DNA from: JAIOYV01 sp964388245
Lineage (GTDB): Bacteria; Bacteroidota; Bacteroidia; Bacteroidales; M50B96
Assembly (NCBI GenBank): GCA_964388245.1
Contig: CAYLZH010000191.1
Location: 1 to 10,299, forward strand
Reading direction: 5' to 3'
Length of the DNA: 10,299 nucleotides
The notes beneath the pieces are model-generated. The model ran no database searches. It was not told the origin of the DNA and was given only the letters and a program-made list of their open reading frames with translations. Shown piece by piece: positions 1 to 6,235 of this stretch (within the stretch, counting starts at the first letter, position 1; each line of letters begins with the position of its first letter). The position numbers and the translations under genes are program-made.

Positions 1-1396
1 TTTTTAGATTATCAGGTAGATATTTATTCCAAAGGGCATTCGAGTCATAAAAGAACGCAATATCGCCTGTAATTAGTGTTGTGGGTATTTTATTCGCATA
101 GGCTGCTCCCACGGCAGTTGATGTACATCCATCAATTCCGCTTGTTCCACGATTAGCATTATAGCTTATTTGTTGTACCGGGTTAAATAATTGAACATAA
201 CGTACACCTGCTGAGTTAGCCATTTGCAGGTTGCTGAATTCCGGAATGGCCTGCAATAATTGTTCATATACTTTTAAATCGCTAAAGGCTGCCTCAGATA
301 AAAACTGTTGATGTATCTTTTCATTAATCTCGCATCGTATCTTCCATAAGCTCCTGTAATTTTGGGTTTTATGTTCAATGTCCGGTTGTATGATTTTAAG
401 GAAATCAACCGGTTTCAGCTGTATTATTATTGAAAGGTTTTGAAAAGTATCCGGGGCATAATCGGAGTATCCAATGTGCCAATGTTCTTTTGGAGGATTT
501 TTACGAATGAAAGATTTTATCATCTTCGAAATTATCTGATTGCCAAACGTAATCAGCAAATCAGGTGCAAATTTCTTAGATTCTTCGTCAGAAAAACTAC
601 TGATAATTTTATCGATACAGGGAAAAAACTTATCTCCACTAAGGTTCGATGTGGTTTCGGTTAAAACAACAAGGTTGTTATCATTTGAAATCCTGTTAAG
701 TTCAATATTCAACTCCATATTCGGAGAAGACATTCCGGTCAGGATCATTTTCTTTGGAAAAGTCTGCCAGCTTTTAGTTAATTTCTTTTTGGATTTTTCG
801 GATAATTGTACGCTTACTTCTTCTACATCTGTAATTTTTAAATTTTCCTGTTGCCTAATCCTGGTGCCATACAATGGCTCACGAAACGGTATGTTTATGT
901 GAACAGGACCAGTCCGGCCTGTTATTGCCAGGTTATAAGCTTCTGATACAATCCGGTCGTTAAACCACAGGTCATCCGGTGTTTCACAGTGCTGGGGCAG
1001 TTCCAGCGATTTTTTAATATAATTCGAATAAATCCCTTTTTGCCTGATTGATTGTCCTTCGGCCTGGTCGATAAACTCTACAGGTCGATCGGCTGTGAGG
1101 ATCAGCATTGGAATTTCCTGGTAATATGCTTCGGCAATGCCGGGAGCATAATTTAATACAGCGGTACCGGAGGTTGAAATGAGGGCAACAGGCAGTTGAT
1201 TTTGCTGCGCCATTCCAAGGGCAAAAAAAGCGGCCGATCGTTCATCGACAATACTCAGGCACTGAAGCCCGGGATGTCTGTTGAATGCCAGTACTAATGG
1301 TGCATTCCGGCTTCCCGGCGAAACAATAGCCGTTCGCAACCCTTTTCTGTAAAGTATTTCGGCAAGATGCGCTATCCCGGTTTTGTCAGTTGTCAT
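1..1396 (-). CDS. menD: MenD, SEPHCHC synthase (partial, C-terminus off the left edge)
   Basis: Thiamine-diphosphate enzyme that joins isochorismate to 2-oxoglutarate (losing CO2) to give SEPHCHC, the second step of the classical menaquinone pathway; cytosolic. I translated the minus strand from ATG at 1396 and it stays open for 465 codons to the window edge. Visible marks are SPGSRNAPL (residues 26-34), the ThDP-activating glutamate in DERSAAFFALGMA (E52), a GTAVLNYAPGIAEAYY stretch, the late ANRGTSGIDG motif, and the ThDP/Mg-binding GDIAFFYDSNALWN close to the edge. Bacterial MenD is about 550 residues, so roughly 90 C-terminal residues are missing. It begins 9 nt after the menF stop without a clear Shine-Dalgarno sequence, so the two are very likely one operon. 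No frameshift is seen. Identification is secure. Confidence 0.96.
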   Translation of the reverse strand, partial: MTTDKTGIAHLAEILYRKGLRTAIVSPGSRNAPLVLAFNRHPGLQCLSIVDERSAAFFALGMAQQNQLPVALISTSGTAVLNYAPGIAEAYYQEIPMLILTADRPVEFIDQAEGQSIRQKGIYSNYIKKSLELPQHCETPDDLWFNDRIVSEAYNLAITGRTGPVHINIPFREPLYGTRIRQQENLKITDVEEVSVQLSEKSKKKLTKSWQTFPKKMILTGMSSPNMELNIELNRISNDNNLVVLTETTSNLSGDKFFPCIDKIISSFSDEESKKFAPDLLITFGNQIISKMIKSFIRKNPPKEHWHIGYSDYAPDTFQNLSIIIQLKPVDFLKIIQPDIEHKTQNYRSLWKIRCEINEKIHQQFLSEAAFSDLKVYEQLLQAIPEFSNLQMANSAGVRYVQLFNPVQQISYNANRGTSGIDGCTSTAVGAAYANKIPTTLITGDIAFFYDSNALWNKYLPDNLK

Positions 1397-1405
1397 ATAA
1401 AATTT

Positions 1406-2539
1406 TCAGGCGAATTTCGAAATTTTTTCAATAACCGACAATAGGGTTTTTGCTTTGTTTTCTGTTTCTTCCCATTCCTCCTGTGGATCAGATCCTTTGG
1501 TAATGCCACCGCCAGCATAAAGAAGAAGGCCATTTCTGAAGAATTGCATGCATCGCAGATTTACGAATAAATGGTTGTTGCCATTCTGGTTAAGTGGTCC
1601 CACAAAGCCGGAATAATATTCTCGTTCATGTTTTTCCACCCGGTGAATGATTTCTTTTGCTCCTGATGTTGGTAAGCCACAGACGGCTGGAGTGGGGTGG
1701 AGGCTCGATGCAATTGTTAAGAAATTACTTTCGGATGTGCTAAAAGTAAAATCGCTTCTAAGGTGCAGCAAGTTACCAGCCCTGACAGTAGCAGGTCCTT
1801 GTTGATGAAGTTCACTAACTTTGTGTTTATTCAATTTGTTCCAGATGTAATCTGTAACCACTCCTTGTTCGTGGAATTCTTTTTTACGCCAATTGGCTTT
1901 ATCAGATTTTGCTGAAGCTATTGTTCCGGCCAGGGAAACTGTCCGAAACTTCTTTCCGTGCGATTCAAGAAGAATTTCAGGAGTGGCTCCCATCCAGGCC
2001 AATTCGCCGGGAATGTGTAAGAAATAAACAAAAGCTTCGAAGTATGATTCCATTAACGGAATTAGTATTTGAGGTGCATCTTGAATAGAATATCCAGGAA
2101 CAAATTTCGTTCTCGACAGAACGACTTTATCAACTGATCCGGTATTTATTTCTTTTAAAATTTCAATGATGCCTGAAAAATAAGTGCTCTTAATGCTTTC
2201 GTTTGAACGCCCGGTATATTTGCGTAATTCAGGATCGTTCCTTTCCGGTCTTAATTCGTTGACAGGAATTTCCTCAGGTATTGTTTCTGAATTGAAAGTG
2301 ATAGATGGAATAATAGCCAATCCTTGCTGATTATCATTCTCAGCGAAAGGATAAAAGACAAATGTATTTTCAGGAATTGTATTTAAATCCCTGGTTAATT
2401 GCAGGTTATTCTTGCTGAATGATGAAAAGTATATGATTGGATTTCCAGGCAGACGATAACAAACAAATGGAATATTGTTAGTTAAAAATCTCTGTAAAAG
2501 GTTTTCTGTCCGGGAATAATCAGTATTGACTTTTTGCAT
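1406..2539 (-). CDS. menF: MenF, isochorismate synthase
   Basis: Chorismate-utilising enzyme converting chorismate to isochorismate, the entry step of menaquinone synthesis; Mg2+-dependent and cytosolic. The 377-residue product carries the family signature in order: KVVLSRTK with the likely general-base lysine (K138), GATPEILLE (185-193), LAGTIA (203-208), HPTPAVCGLPT (281-291), EREYYSGFVGP (305-315), and the C-terminal GGGITKGSDPQEEWEETENK metal-binding segment (343-362). E. coli MenF is about 430 residues; the N-terminal part is shorter here. I chose ATG at 2539. A TTG one codon upstream is possible but less likely. A TAGGTTTG promoter box lies 24 nt upstream. menD follows 9 nt downstream, and this genetic coupling favours isochorismate synthase for menaquinone over a siderophore or salicylate role. 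PabB/TrpE are excluded by the motif set and neighbourhood rather than by a direct test. Confidence 0.94.
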   Translation of the reverse strand: MQKVNTDYSRTENLLQRFLTNNIPFVCYRLPGNPIIYFSSFSKNNLQLTRDLNTIPENTFVFYPFAENDNQQGLAIIPSITFNSETIPEEIPVNELRPERNDPELRKYTGRSNESIKSTYFSGIIEILKEINTGSVDKVVLSRTKFVPGYSIQDAPQILIPLMESYFEAFVYFLHIPGELAWMGATPEILLESHGKKFRTVSLAGTIASAKSDKANWRKKEFHEQGVVTDYIWNKLNKHKVSELHQQGPATVRAGNLLHLRSDFTFSTSESNFLTIASSLHPTPAVCGLPTSGAKEIIHRVEKHEREYYSGFVGPLNQNGNNHLFVNLRCMQFFRNGLLLYAGGGITKGSDPQEEWEETENKAKTLLSVIEKISKFA

Positions 2540-2562
2540 CAATGATTCAAATTATATGATAT

Positions 2563-2570
2563 CAAACCTA
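2563..2570 (-). promoter_or_regulatory. Bacteroidota -7 promoter box (TAGGTTTG) for menFD
   Basis: Read on the minus strand the bases are TAGGTTTG, an exact match to the Bacteroidota sigma-ABfr -7 consensus TAnnTTTG, 24 nt before the menF ATG in the short space after the holin gene. This predicts a transcript starting near 2556 with a leader of under 20 nt. I found no convincing TTTG -33 element at the expected distance, so this is a motif call only. Confidence 0.5.
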
Positions 2571-2611
2571 TATTTTATACACCCGGAAGAAGGATATTAT
2601 ACTTCGAGTCC

Positions 2612-3094
2612 TTATTTTTTCTCCTCCAATTTCTGAAGTTTTTTTCTGAGCCTGATTTCCCGTCGTGACATATCTGCGATATTCTCGGTGTTTGTTCCCT
2701 GTTTTTTGTCGTAACTACGCATAATACCAATTCCGAGCATTCCGGTTACAACAGTCATTAAAGCGCTTGTATTTAAAACCGGAGGAGGATCTATTCCTGC
2801 TGCAATCCAACCTGCCGATTCGCACATCGACCAAATCCAAAGCAACAACGGATAAAGAATGAACTGATATGCAAGTGCTGCTCCTCCAACCCATCCAATG
2901 AATGGCCGCCAACCGGCCACAAAGATCGACTTATGCTTGGCCTCTTCCTGATTAATGGCCATTTGGCCCAGCAATATCTCCTGATCAATTTCTTTTTCTC
3001 TAAGATCGAGTTGTCTTCTTTCTTCTTCAGAAGTAATCAACTCATCGGCTACATTCGTAACGCCCTGTATTATTTGTCCTATTGGTAATGTCAT
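2612..3094 (-). CDS. 3TM holin-family membrane protein
   Basis: The 160-residue product matches the 3TM phage/GTA holin family by eye. It has a charged N-terminal helix rich in E, R and Q (about 20-55), then the conserved FVAGWRPFIGWVGG entry (58-71), hydrophobic AALAYQFILYPLLLWIW (72-88), a PPPV turn (103-106), and a last membrane helix beginning TSALMTVVTGMLGIGIMRSY (109-128). The tail is highly basic/charged (RREIRLRKKLQKLEEKK). Holins of this kind sit in the inner membrane and let peptidoglycan hydrolases reach the wall. Its ATG overlaps the TGA of the upstream GH108 gene as ATGA (3091-3094), which implies translational coupling and a joint function. No phage structural genes lie on either side in this window, so it could be a prophage remnant or a domesticated lysis/export pair. 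Confidence 0.85.
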   Translation of the reverse strand: MTLPIGQIIQGVTNVADELITSEEERRQLDLREKEIDQEILLGQMAINQEEAKHKSIFVAGWRPFIGWVGGAALAYQFILYPLLLWIWSMCESAGWIAAGIDPPPVLNTSALMTVVTGMLGIGIMRSYDKKQGTNTENIADMSRREIRLRKKLQKLEEKK

Positions 3095-3594
3095 GATGCT
3101 AATACTTTAAGTGTTCTGTTAACCCATCCTAAAAGAAACTTCGATTGTGTCCGGTTGCGATTACAAATTCCTGCATAACGAGTAATCTTGGCGATAGCAA
3201 ATTGCATTTCAAAAATTTCTTCATCAAGCTTGTTGATCGCTTTGAGTGATATTGGTCCAATTGCCCCGTCGGCTGATACACCAGCAATTTTTTGGGCAAG
3301 TTTTGCCGATGTTTTTATACCGGCATTTACACCAAAATCGTAGATATTATAAGCGATCTTATCACTATCGATATTGTCGCCTTTAATTTTATCCCAAAAG
3401 TGTTTTCGATAGAAATCTTTAACCATAGTAGTTGTTTCTTCCTCACGACCACTTTTTACCAAAGGCCAGCCCTCCCAATTGGGCCAGTAGTTTTCGGCAA
3501 TACCTGCATAGGTCCATCCGCCTGAATCGCCTTCGACCTTATGAAGGACAAAGCCTCCTTCGTTTTCAATTGTTTGTTGGAATGCTAAATTAAA
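3091..3594 (-). CDS. GH108-type peptidoglycan hydrolase (5' end lost in assembly gap)
   Basis: The reading frame is open from the N gap (base 3594) for 167 residues to TGA at 3091-3093. The N-terminal part carries the glycoside hydrolase 108 signature: ENEGG at visible residues 10-14, whose second glutamate (E12) is the expected catalytic acid, then GDSGGWTYAGIAENYWP (22-38). The C-terminal half fits the peptidoglycan-binding domain usually attached to GH108: FGVNAG (87-92), GVSADGAIG (105-113) and GWVNR (156-160). Family members are commonly about 170-190 residues and start only a few codons before the first residue seen here, so only a short N-terminus should be missing. An internal TTG at 3462 would remove the catalytic glutamate and cannot be the real start. 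Expected activity is cleavage of murein glycan strands. No signal peptide is visible, as expected for a holin-dependent enzyme, though the true N-terminus is unseen. Confidence 0.88.
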   Translation of the reverse strand, partial: FNLAFQQTIENEGGFVLHKVEGDSGGWTYAGIAENYWPNWEGWPLVKSGREEETTTMVKDFYRKHFWDKIKGDNIDSDKIAYNIYDFGVNAGIKTSAKLAQKIAGVSADGAIGPISLKAINKLDEEIFEMQFAIAKITRYAGICNRNRTQSKFLLGWVNRTLKVLAS

Positions 3595-3604
3595 NNNNNN
3601 NNNN
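3595..3604. other. Assembly gap of ten N, truncating the GH108 gene
   Basis: Exactly ten N interrupt the sequence at the 5' end of the GH108 gene. Because the second gap in the window is also exactly ten N, the length is probably a placeholder and the true distance unknown. The start codon of the hydrolase must lie in or beyond this gap. Confidence 0.95.
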
Positions 3605-3781
3605 ATATGCTATCGAGTATTTTGTTTTACACAATATTACGAAAAGATAATTGATTGCACAATGTTATATTCTATACCGTTTATTATCATATGATATTTG
3701 AAAACATATGTGCATCTGTGGTGATCGACAATTCCCTCAGTCATTCAGTTTTCCCATCTGCTGCAAAATTATTTGCTGGTA
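3605..3781. other. AT-rich intergenic stretch with a weak promoter-like box
   Basis: I see no coding sequence in this 177-nt stretch. On the minus strand, CAAAATTA at 3764-3771 reads TAATTTTG, a match to the TAnnTTTG -7 box pointing toward the GH108/holin pair, but about 170 nt from it with a gap of unknown size between. A 12-bp palindrome, TATCATATGATA, lies at 3685-3696. Both are weak and may be chance in AT-rich DNA. Confidence 0.35.
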
Positions 3782-4270
3782 CTAAGGCATCTGCTTTTTT
3801 GAAATATATAGCTTTTTTATCTTATCGATGGGTCCTGGACAGATTGTAGTATGGCAATCAATACAACGGCCAACCATAGCATTGAACTTGTCAGCACGGT
3901 TTTCTTTAGCAGTAAGGAGTAACTCTGCTTCATGAATCAATAAATCGTTAAAAGCATGAAATTCGGGTGTTTGCACATCAGGATCAGTTGGTACGGCTGT
4001 ACGGCAGTTTTTTATCGATTCAATATAATTTATAGAAATATTTCCGGTTTCTGCCTCAATTTTATTCTTTACAGCCTCGGCATCATCGAACAATTTTCGC
4101 ATCAAAAGTGCAAGTTCGCTATCGCCGTTTGGATTTACCGCCGAAACTTCGATAGCATTTTCAGCCTCGATTATTTGCTGTTGATTTTTTCTTTCTGATG
4201 AATTACAGGAATATCCAATTACCAGCACAAGGAATAAAAACAGCGCCTTTCTTATCGACTTAATGCTCAT
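3782..4270 (-). CDS. Small CxxCH lipoprotein, cytochrome c'-like
   Basis: A 162-residue predicted lipoprotein with a single covalent-haem motif. The N-terminus is a basic start plus hydrophobic core (IRKALFLFLVLVIGYSC) ending at a likely lipidated cysteine, C22; the lipobox IGYSC is loose but acceptable for Bacteroidota. The mature part looks mostly helical, and CIDCH (136-140) near the C-terminus is the haem-binding site. A helical protein with a C-terminal CxxCH resembles the cytochrome c' arrangement, so haem is probably carried on the periplasmic side of a membrane. Two further cysteines (C89, C144) could form a disulfide. The ATG at 4270 was chosen because it gives the signal peptide; a longer open frame upstream only reads through the DUF4920 gene. 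The coding regions overlap by 11 nt (4260-4270), so the two genes are probably co-translated. The redox partner is unknown. Confidence 0.78.
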   Translation of the reverse strand: MSIKSIRKALFLFLVLVIGYSCNSSERKNQQQIIEAENAIEVSAVNPNGDSELALLMRKLFDDAEAVKNKIEAETGNISINYIESIKNCRTAVPTDPDVQTPEFHAFNDLLIHEAELLLTAKENRADKFNAMVGRCIDCHTTICPGPIDKIKKLYISKKQMP

Positions 4271-4790
4271 GATCGCCTTTAATTTCTTCTTTAATGATAA
4301 CTCCTGTTGCTTCGAATGTATAAGAAATCTCAGGCTCGGTAACGGCATCGATCTCTTCCTGGCTTGCATCAGCATCTTCGAGATAATGCCTTAACTCAGC
4401 CACTGAGATGGTGTCGATACGGGCAATTCCATCGATAGTTGCTGTTTTGCCAGCTGCATCTTTCGGGACAAAAAATCCATAGTCTTTAAACCTGACCAGC
4501 ATGCTGTATTCATCGCTTATATCAAGGCTCATCCAACATCCCTTTTTAGCACAAACCTCCTCGATCCCGGCTGTAATTTTTACCTCCATCGAGTCTTTAC
4601 TTTCAAATTCCTTTAGAAACTCTTCTCCACTTATTGCTCCTTCGGAATTAATGTTTTCTCCGTGCTTTGTAATTTTGTAATGCACGTGTTCTTCTGTGTG
4701 TTTTTTGCTATTTCCCTGACATCCAACTAATGCAATTGCAAAAATTACCGCCAGTGTAAAATATTTACTTTCAACGATTGCTTTTTTCAT
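4260..4790 (-). CDS. DUF4920 domain lipoprotein
   Basis: A 176-residue lipoprotein of unknown function. Residues 1-24 form a signal peptide with a good lipobox (ALVGC, lipidated C24). Then comes a His/Glu-rich linker (HTEEHVHYKITKH, 31-43), and a domain that I recognise as DUF4920: ITAGIEEVCAKKGCWMSLD (72-90) with paired cysteines C80 and C85, MLVRFKDYGFFVPKDAAGK (97-115), and a closing strand FEATGVIIKE (159-168). The C-terminus ends HEH. The CxxxxC pair plus histidine clusters at both ends make metal binding or thiol redox chemistry plausible, but this is inference; the family has no established role that I can name. Its stop lies inside the start region of the CxxCH lipoprotein gene, suggesting the two act together in the envelope. 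The start ATG at 4790 gives a normal signal peptide. Confidence 0.85.
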   Translation of the reverse strand: MKKAIVESKYFTLAVIFAIALVGCQGNSKKHTEEHVHYKITKHGENINSEGAISGEEFLKEFESKDSMEVKITAGIEEVCAKKGCWMSLDISDEYSMLVRFKDYGFFVPKDAAGKTATIDGIARIDTISVAELRHYLEDADASQEEIDAVTEPEISYTFEATGVIIKEEIKGDHEH

Positions 4791-4960
4791 TCTTACTCAA
4801 TTAAATATTCATCTTGTTAATTTATTAGATTCATTTCAATTTGAATGATTCAACTCCAAAATCCTGAAATTGTTCAATTTCCAGAAATATATATTATTGT
4901 CCTTGGTTGGCCTAAGCAATAAATTCAATGTATCAAAGATTACAGTTGAATGAATTTCGC
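4791..4960. other. Intergenic region between marC-like gene and DUF4920 gene
   Basis: 170 nt, AT-rich, with no supported gene. It must hold the end of the MarC transcript and the promoter of the DUF4920/CxxCH pair, but I found neither a clear terminator hairpin nor a TAnnTTTG box; the nearest, TAATCTTTG on the minus strand around 4934-4942, has the wrong internal spacing. Confidence 0.4.
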
Positions 4961-5596
4961 TTATCTATCGATAATTCCTTGCAAAATTGGCCTTAAACCT
5001 GAAAAGAAAAACTCAACGGCAATAACCATTACAATTAATCCCATTAGTCTGAGTAGAATTTTATTTCCGGTTTCACCAATAAAATTCATGATTTTACCAG
5101 CTCCAACAAGGACTATCCACGTGATGAGAATAATCAGGAAAATTATACCTAACAATACAAACCGTTCGAGCCAGCCAGGTGCATCGTCCCAGAAGATAAT
5201 GGCATTTGTTATGGCACCCGGACCACAAATTATTGGAATAGCAAGTGGTGTAATTGATATATCGGTTACGTACGAAGCTTCTTCTTCAGGTGTTATTTTT
5301 ACGCGCGACAGACGTGCCTGAAGCATTTCATAGCCCATCATAAAAAAGATAATTCCTCCAACAACACGAAAACTATCAACTGTAATAGAAAAGAAATTAA
5401 ATATTAGCTGGCCAGCAAGTGCAAATAAGATTAACATAATGAAAGCTGTTAATGAAGCTTTGAAGGCAACAGCCCGGCGCTGTTTTTGATTCAGCGATGT
5501 TGTCATCGACATAAAAACAGGCATAATTCCAAGTGGATTTATCAAGGAGAAAAAGCTGGCAAATGCTTTAAAAGCGTATTCGGCATGTTCGTTCAT
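4961..5596 (-). CDS. MarC family integral membrane protein
   Basis: A 211-residue, strongly hydrophobic protein with about six membrane segments: roughly 8-30, 45-68, 75-93, 115-135, 146-168 and 180-200. Family marks are SLINPLGIMPVF (17-28), the GGIIFFMMGYEML stretch (80-92), the charged cytoplasmic loop EEEASYVTDISITPLAIP (104-121) and GPGAI (125-129). MarC/UPF0056 proteins are inner-membrane proteins without a settled substrate; the old link of E. coli MarC to multidrug resistance has not held up, so no transport role should be assumed. Length equals the family norm from the ATG at 5596 (MNEHAEYAF). The open frame continues 35 codons further up to an ATG at 5701, but that stretch runs through the inverted repeat and the end of the four-helix-bundle gene and has no family resemblance, so I reject it. 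Confidence 0.9.
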   Translation of the reverse strand: MNEHAEYAFKAFASFFSLINPLGIMPVFMSMTTSLNQKQRRAVAFKASLTAFIMLILFALAGQLIFNFFSITVDSFRVVGGIIFFMMGYEMLQARLSRVKITPEEEASYVTDISITPLAIPIICGPGAITNAIIFWDDAPGWLERFVLLGIIFLIILITWIVLVGAGKIMNFIGETGNKILLRLMGLIVMVIAVEFFFSGLRPILQGIIDR

Positions 5597-5653
5597 GGTT
5601 AGGGAGATTTTATGGTTAAAGTCAATTTTGCAGGTTTTGATAATGATAGATTC

Positions 5654-5668
5654 TGGAGTAATGGAGTG
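5654..5668. repeat. Left arm of a 15-bp inverted repeat around the four-helix-bundle gene
   Basis: TGGAGTAATGGAGTG here is the exact reverse complement of CACTCCATTACTCCA at 6155-6169. The arm lies 12 nt beyond the stop of the interrupted four-helix-bundle gene and about 60 nt before the MarC start. Outside the arm GATT also matches after a 2-nt offset, and inside it pairing resumes after one mismatch, so the two arms could pair imperfectly over about 20 bp. Confidence 0.85.
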
Positions 5669-5679
5669 ATGCATATGGG

Positions 5680-6087
5680 CTATTGATAACTTTGATTCCA
5701 TTCTTCTCCATTATTGATTTTGTTTTGAATCGATGCAGCCAATTTTATTAGTTCATTTTCCATTTTATAATGAAGTCTGTCAAATTCCTCAAATGCTTCA
5801 CTTGATAGGATACCAGCTTCCCGGTACGCTATCATTGAACTGTAAATTTCACCAGCAGAACCTAAGCTAAAGTTTAAAAAGTTTAGATATTCTCAGGCAG
5901 ATTTCCTACAATAACCTTCCGAAATATTTCTTTGTATGCTATGGGCAGCATCAAGCATATTTGCTTTAGATTTACAATGGTCGAAAGATATTGAAGATAA
6001 CAGCTTATTAACCAATACGAAAAGATCAATTGCATCTTGCCATACCCTTAACTGCTTGAATCCTCTATTTCTGTTCTTACGCTCCAT
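5680..6087 (-). pseudogene. Four-helix-bundle (S23 / 23S rRNA IVS family) gene with an in-frame TGA
   Basis: From ATG at 6087 the frame encodes 64 residues (MERKNRNRGFKQLRVWQDAI..., ending ISEGYCRKSA), meets TGA at 5893-5895, then continues in the same frame for 70 more residues (EYLNFLNFSLGSAGEIYSS..., KMENELIKLAASIQNKI) to TAG at 5680-5682. Together the 135 codons match the full length and pattern of the family: FxxLxVWQxAIDL, AxSIQRNISEGYxRxS, EYLxFLxxSLGSxxE. The residue replaced is normally polar or basic, so one base change (for example CGA to TGA) explains it. Relatives are encoded in intervening sequences of 23S rRNA in Leptospira and Coxiella, and the DGR accessory protein Avd has the same fold; a general function is not known. 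TGA serves as an ordinary stop elsewhere in this window (menF, GH108), so recoding is unlikely. It lies between fabD and marC, all on the same strand. Confidence 0.85.
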
Positions 6088-6136
6088 AATATTTAGTTGA
6101 CCTGAACAGTCCTAAATTTTGTTTACACTTAATTCT

Positions 6137-6171
6137 ATTACTCCAATTCTCCAACACTCCATTACTCCAAT
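6137..6171. repeat. Right inverted-repeat arm inside a 24-nt-period direct repeat
   Basis: CACTCCATTACTCCA at 6155-6169 is the right arm of the inverted repeat matching 5654-5668. It also overlaps a direct repeat: ATTACTCCAAT occurs at 6137-6147 and again at 6161-6171, a period of 24 nt, with TCTCCAACACTCC between. The stretch lies upstream of the four-helix-bundle gene and downstream of fabD. Low-complexity CTCCA-type sequences beside such genes suggest a dispersed repeat, but copy number in the genome cannot be seen from here. Confidence 0.75.
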
Positions 6172-6235
6172 CCACGCCTTTACTAAAAATTCTCAACATT
6201 TTAAATTTAGGTGTAGATTTATAAAACATCCTACC

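Noticed and set aside
440..902. Two plus-strand open frames inside the menD region
   Set aside because: They lie antisense to an unbroken MenD reading frame with all family motifs and have no recognisable protein features.
3091..3462. TTG at 3462 as the start of the GH108 gene
   Set aside because: The frame continues upstream to the gap and includes ENEGG and GDSGGWT, which hold the catalytic residue.
3292..3525. Plus-strand open frame of 77 codons
   Set aside because: Antisense to the GH108 catalytic region; composition is that of a shadow frame.
3685..3696. 12-bp palindrome TATCATATGATA
   Set aside because: Short and AT-rich, with no second copy or clear positional logic; chance is likely.
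3655..3849. Plus-strand open frame of 64 codons beside the gap
   Set aside because: Its end is antisense to the CxxCH lipoprotein gene, and it shows no motif, signal peptide or promoter.
4271..4375. Upstream extension of the CxxCH lipoprotein to an ATG at 4375
   Set aside because: It reads through DUF4920 coding sequence in another frame and would bury the signal peptide.
4934..4942. TAATCTTTG as a promoter for the DUF4920 gene
   Set aside because: Internal spacing is three rather than two bases and it lies about 145 nt from the start codon.
5893..5895. Selenocysteine or recoded TGA in the four-helix-bundle gene
   Set aside because: TGA is a normal stop for menF and GH108 here, no SECIS-like hairpin was evident, and the family has no conserved Cys/Sec at this site.
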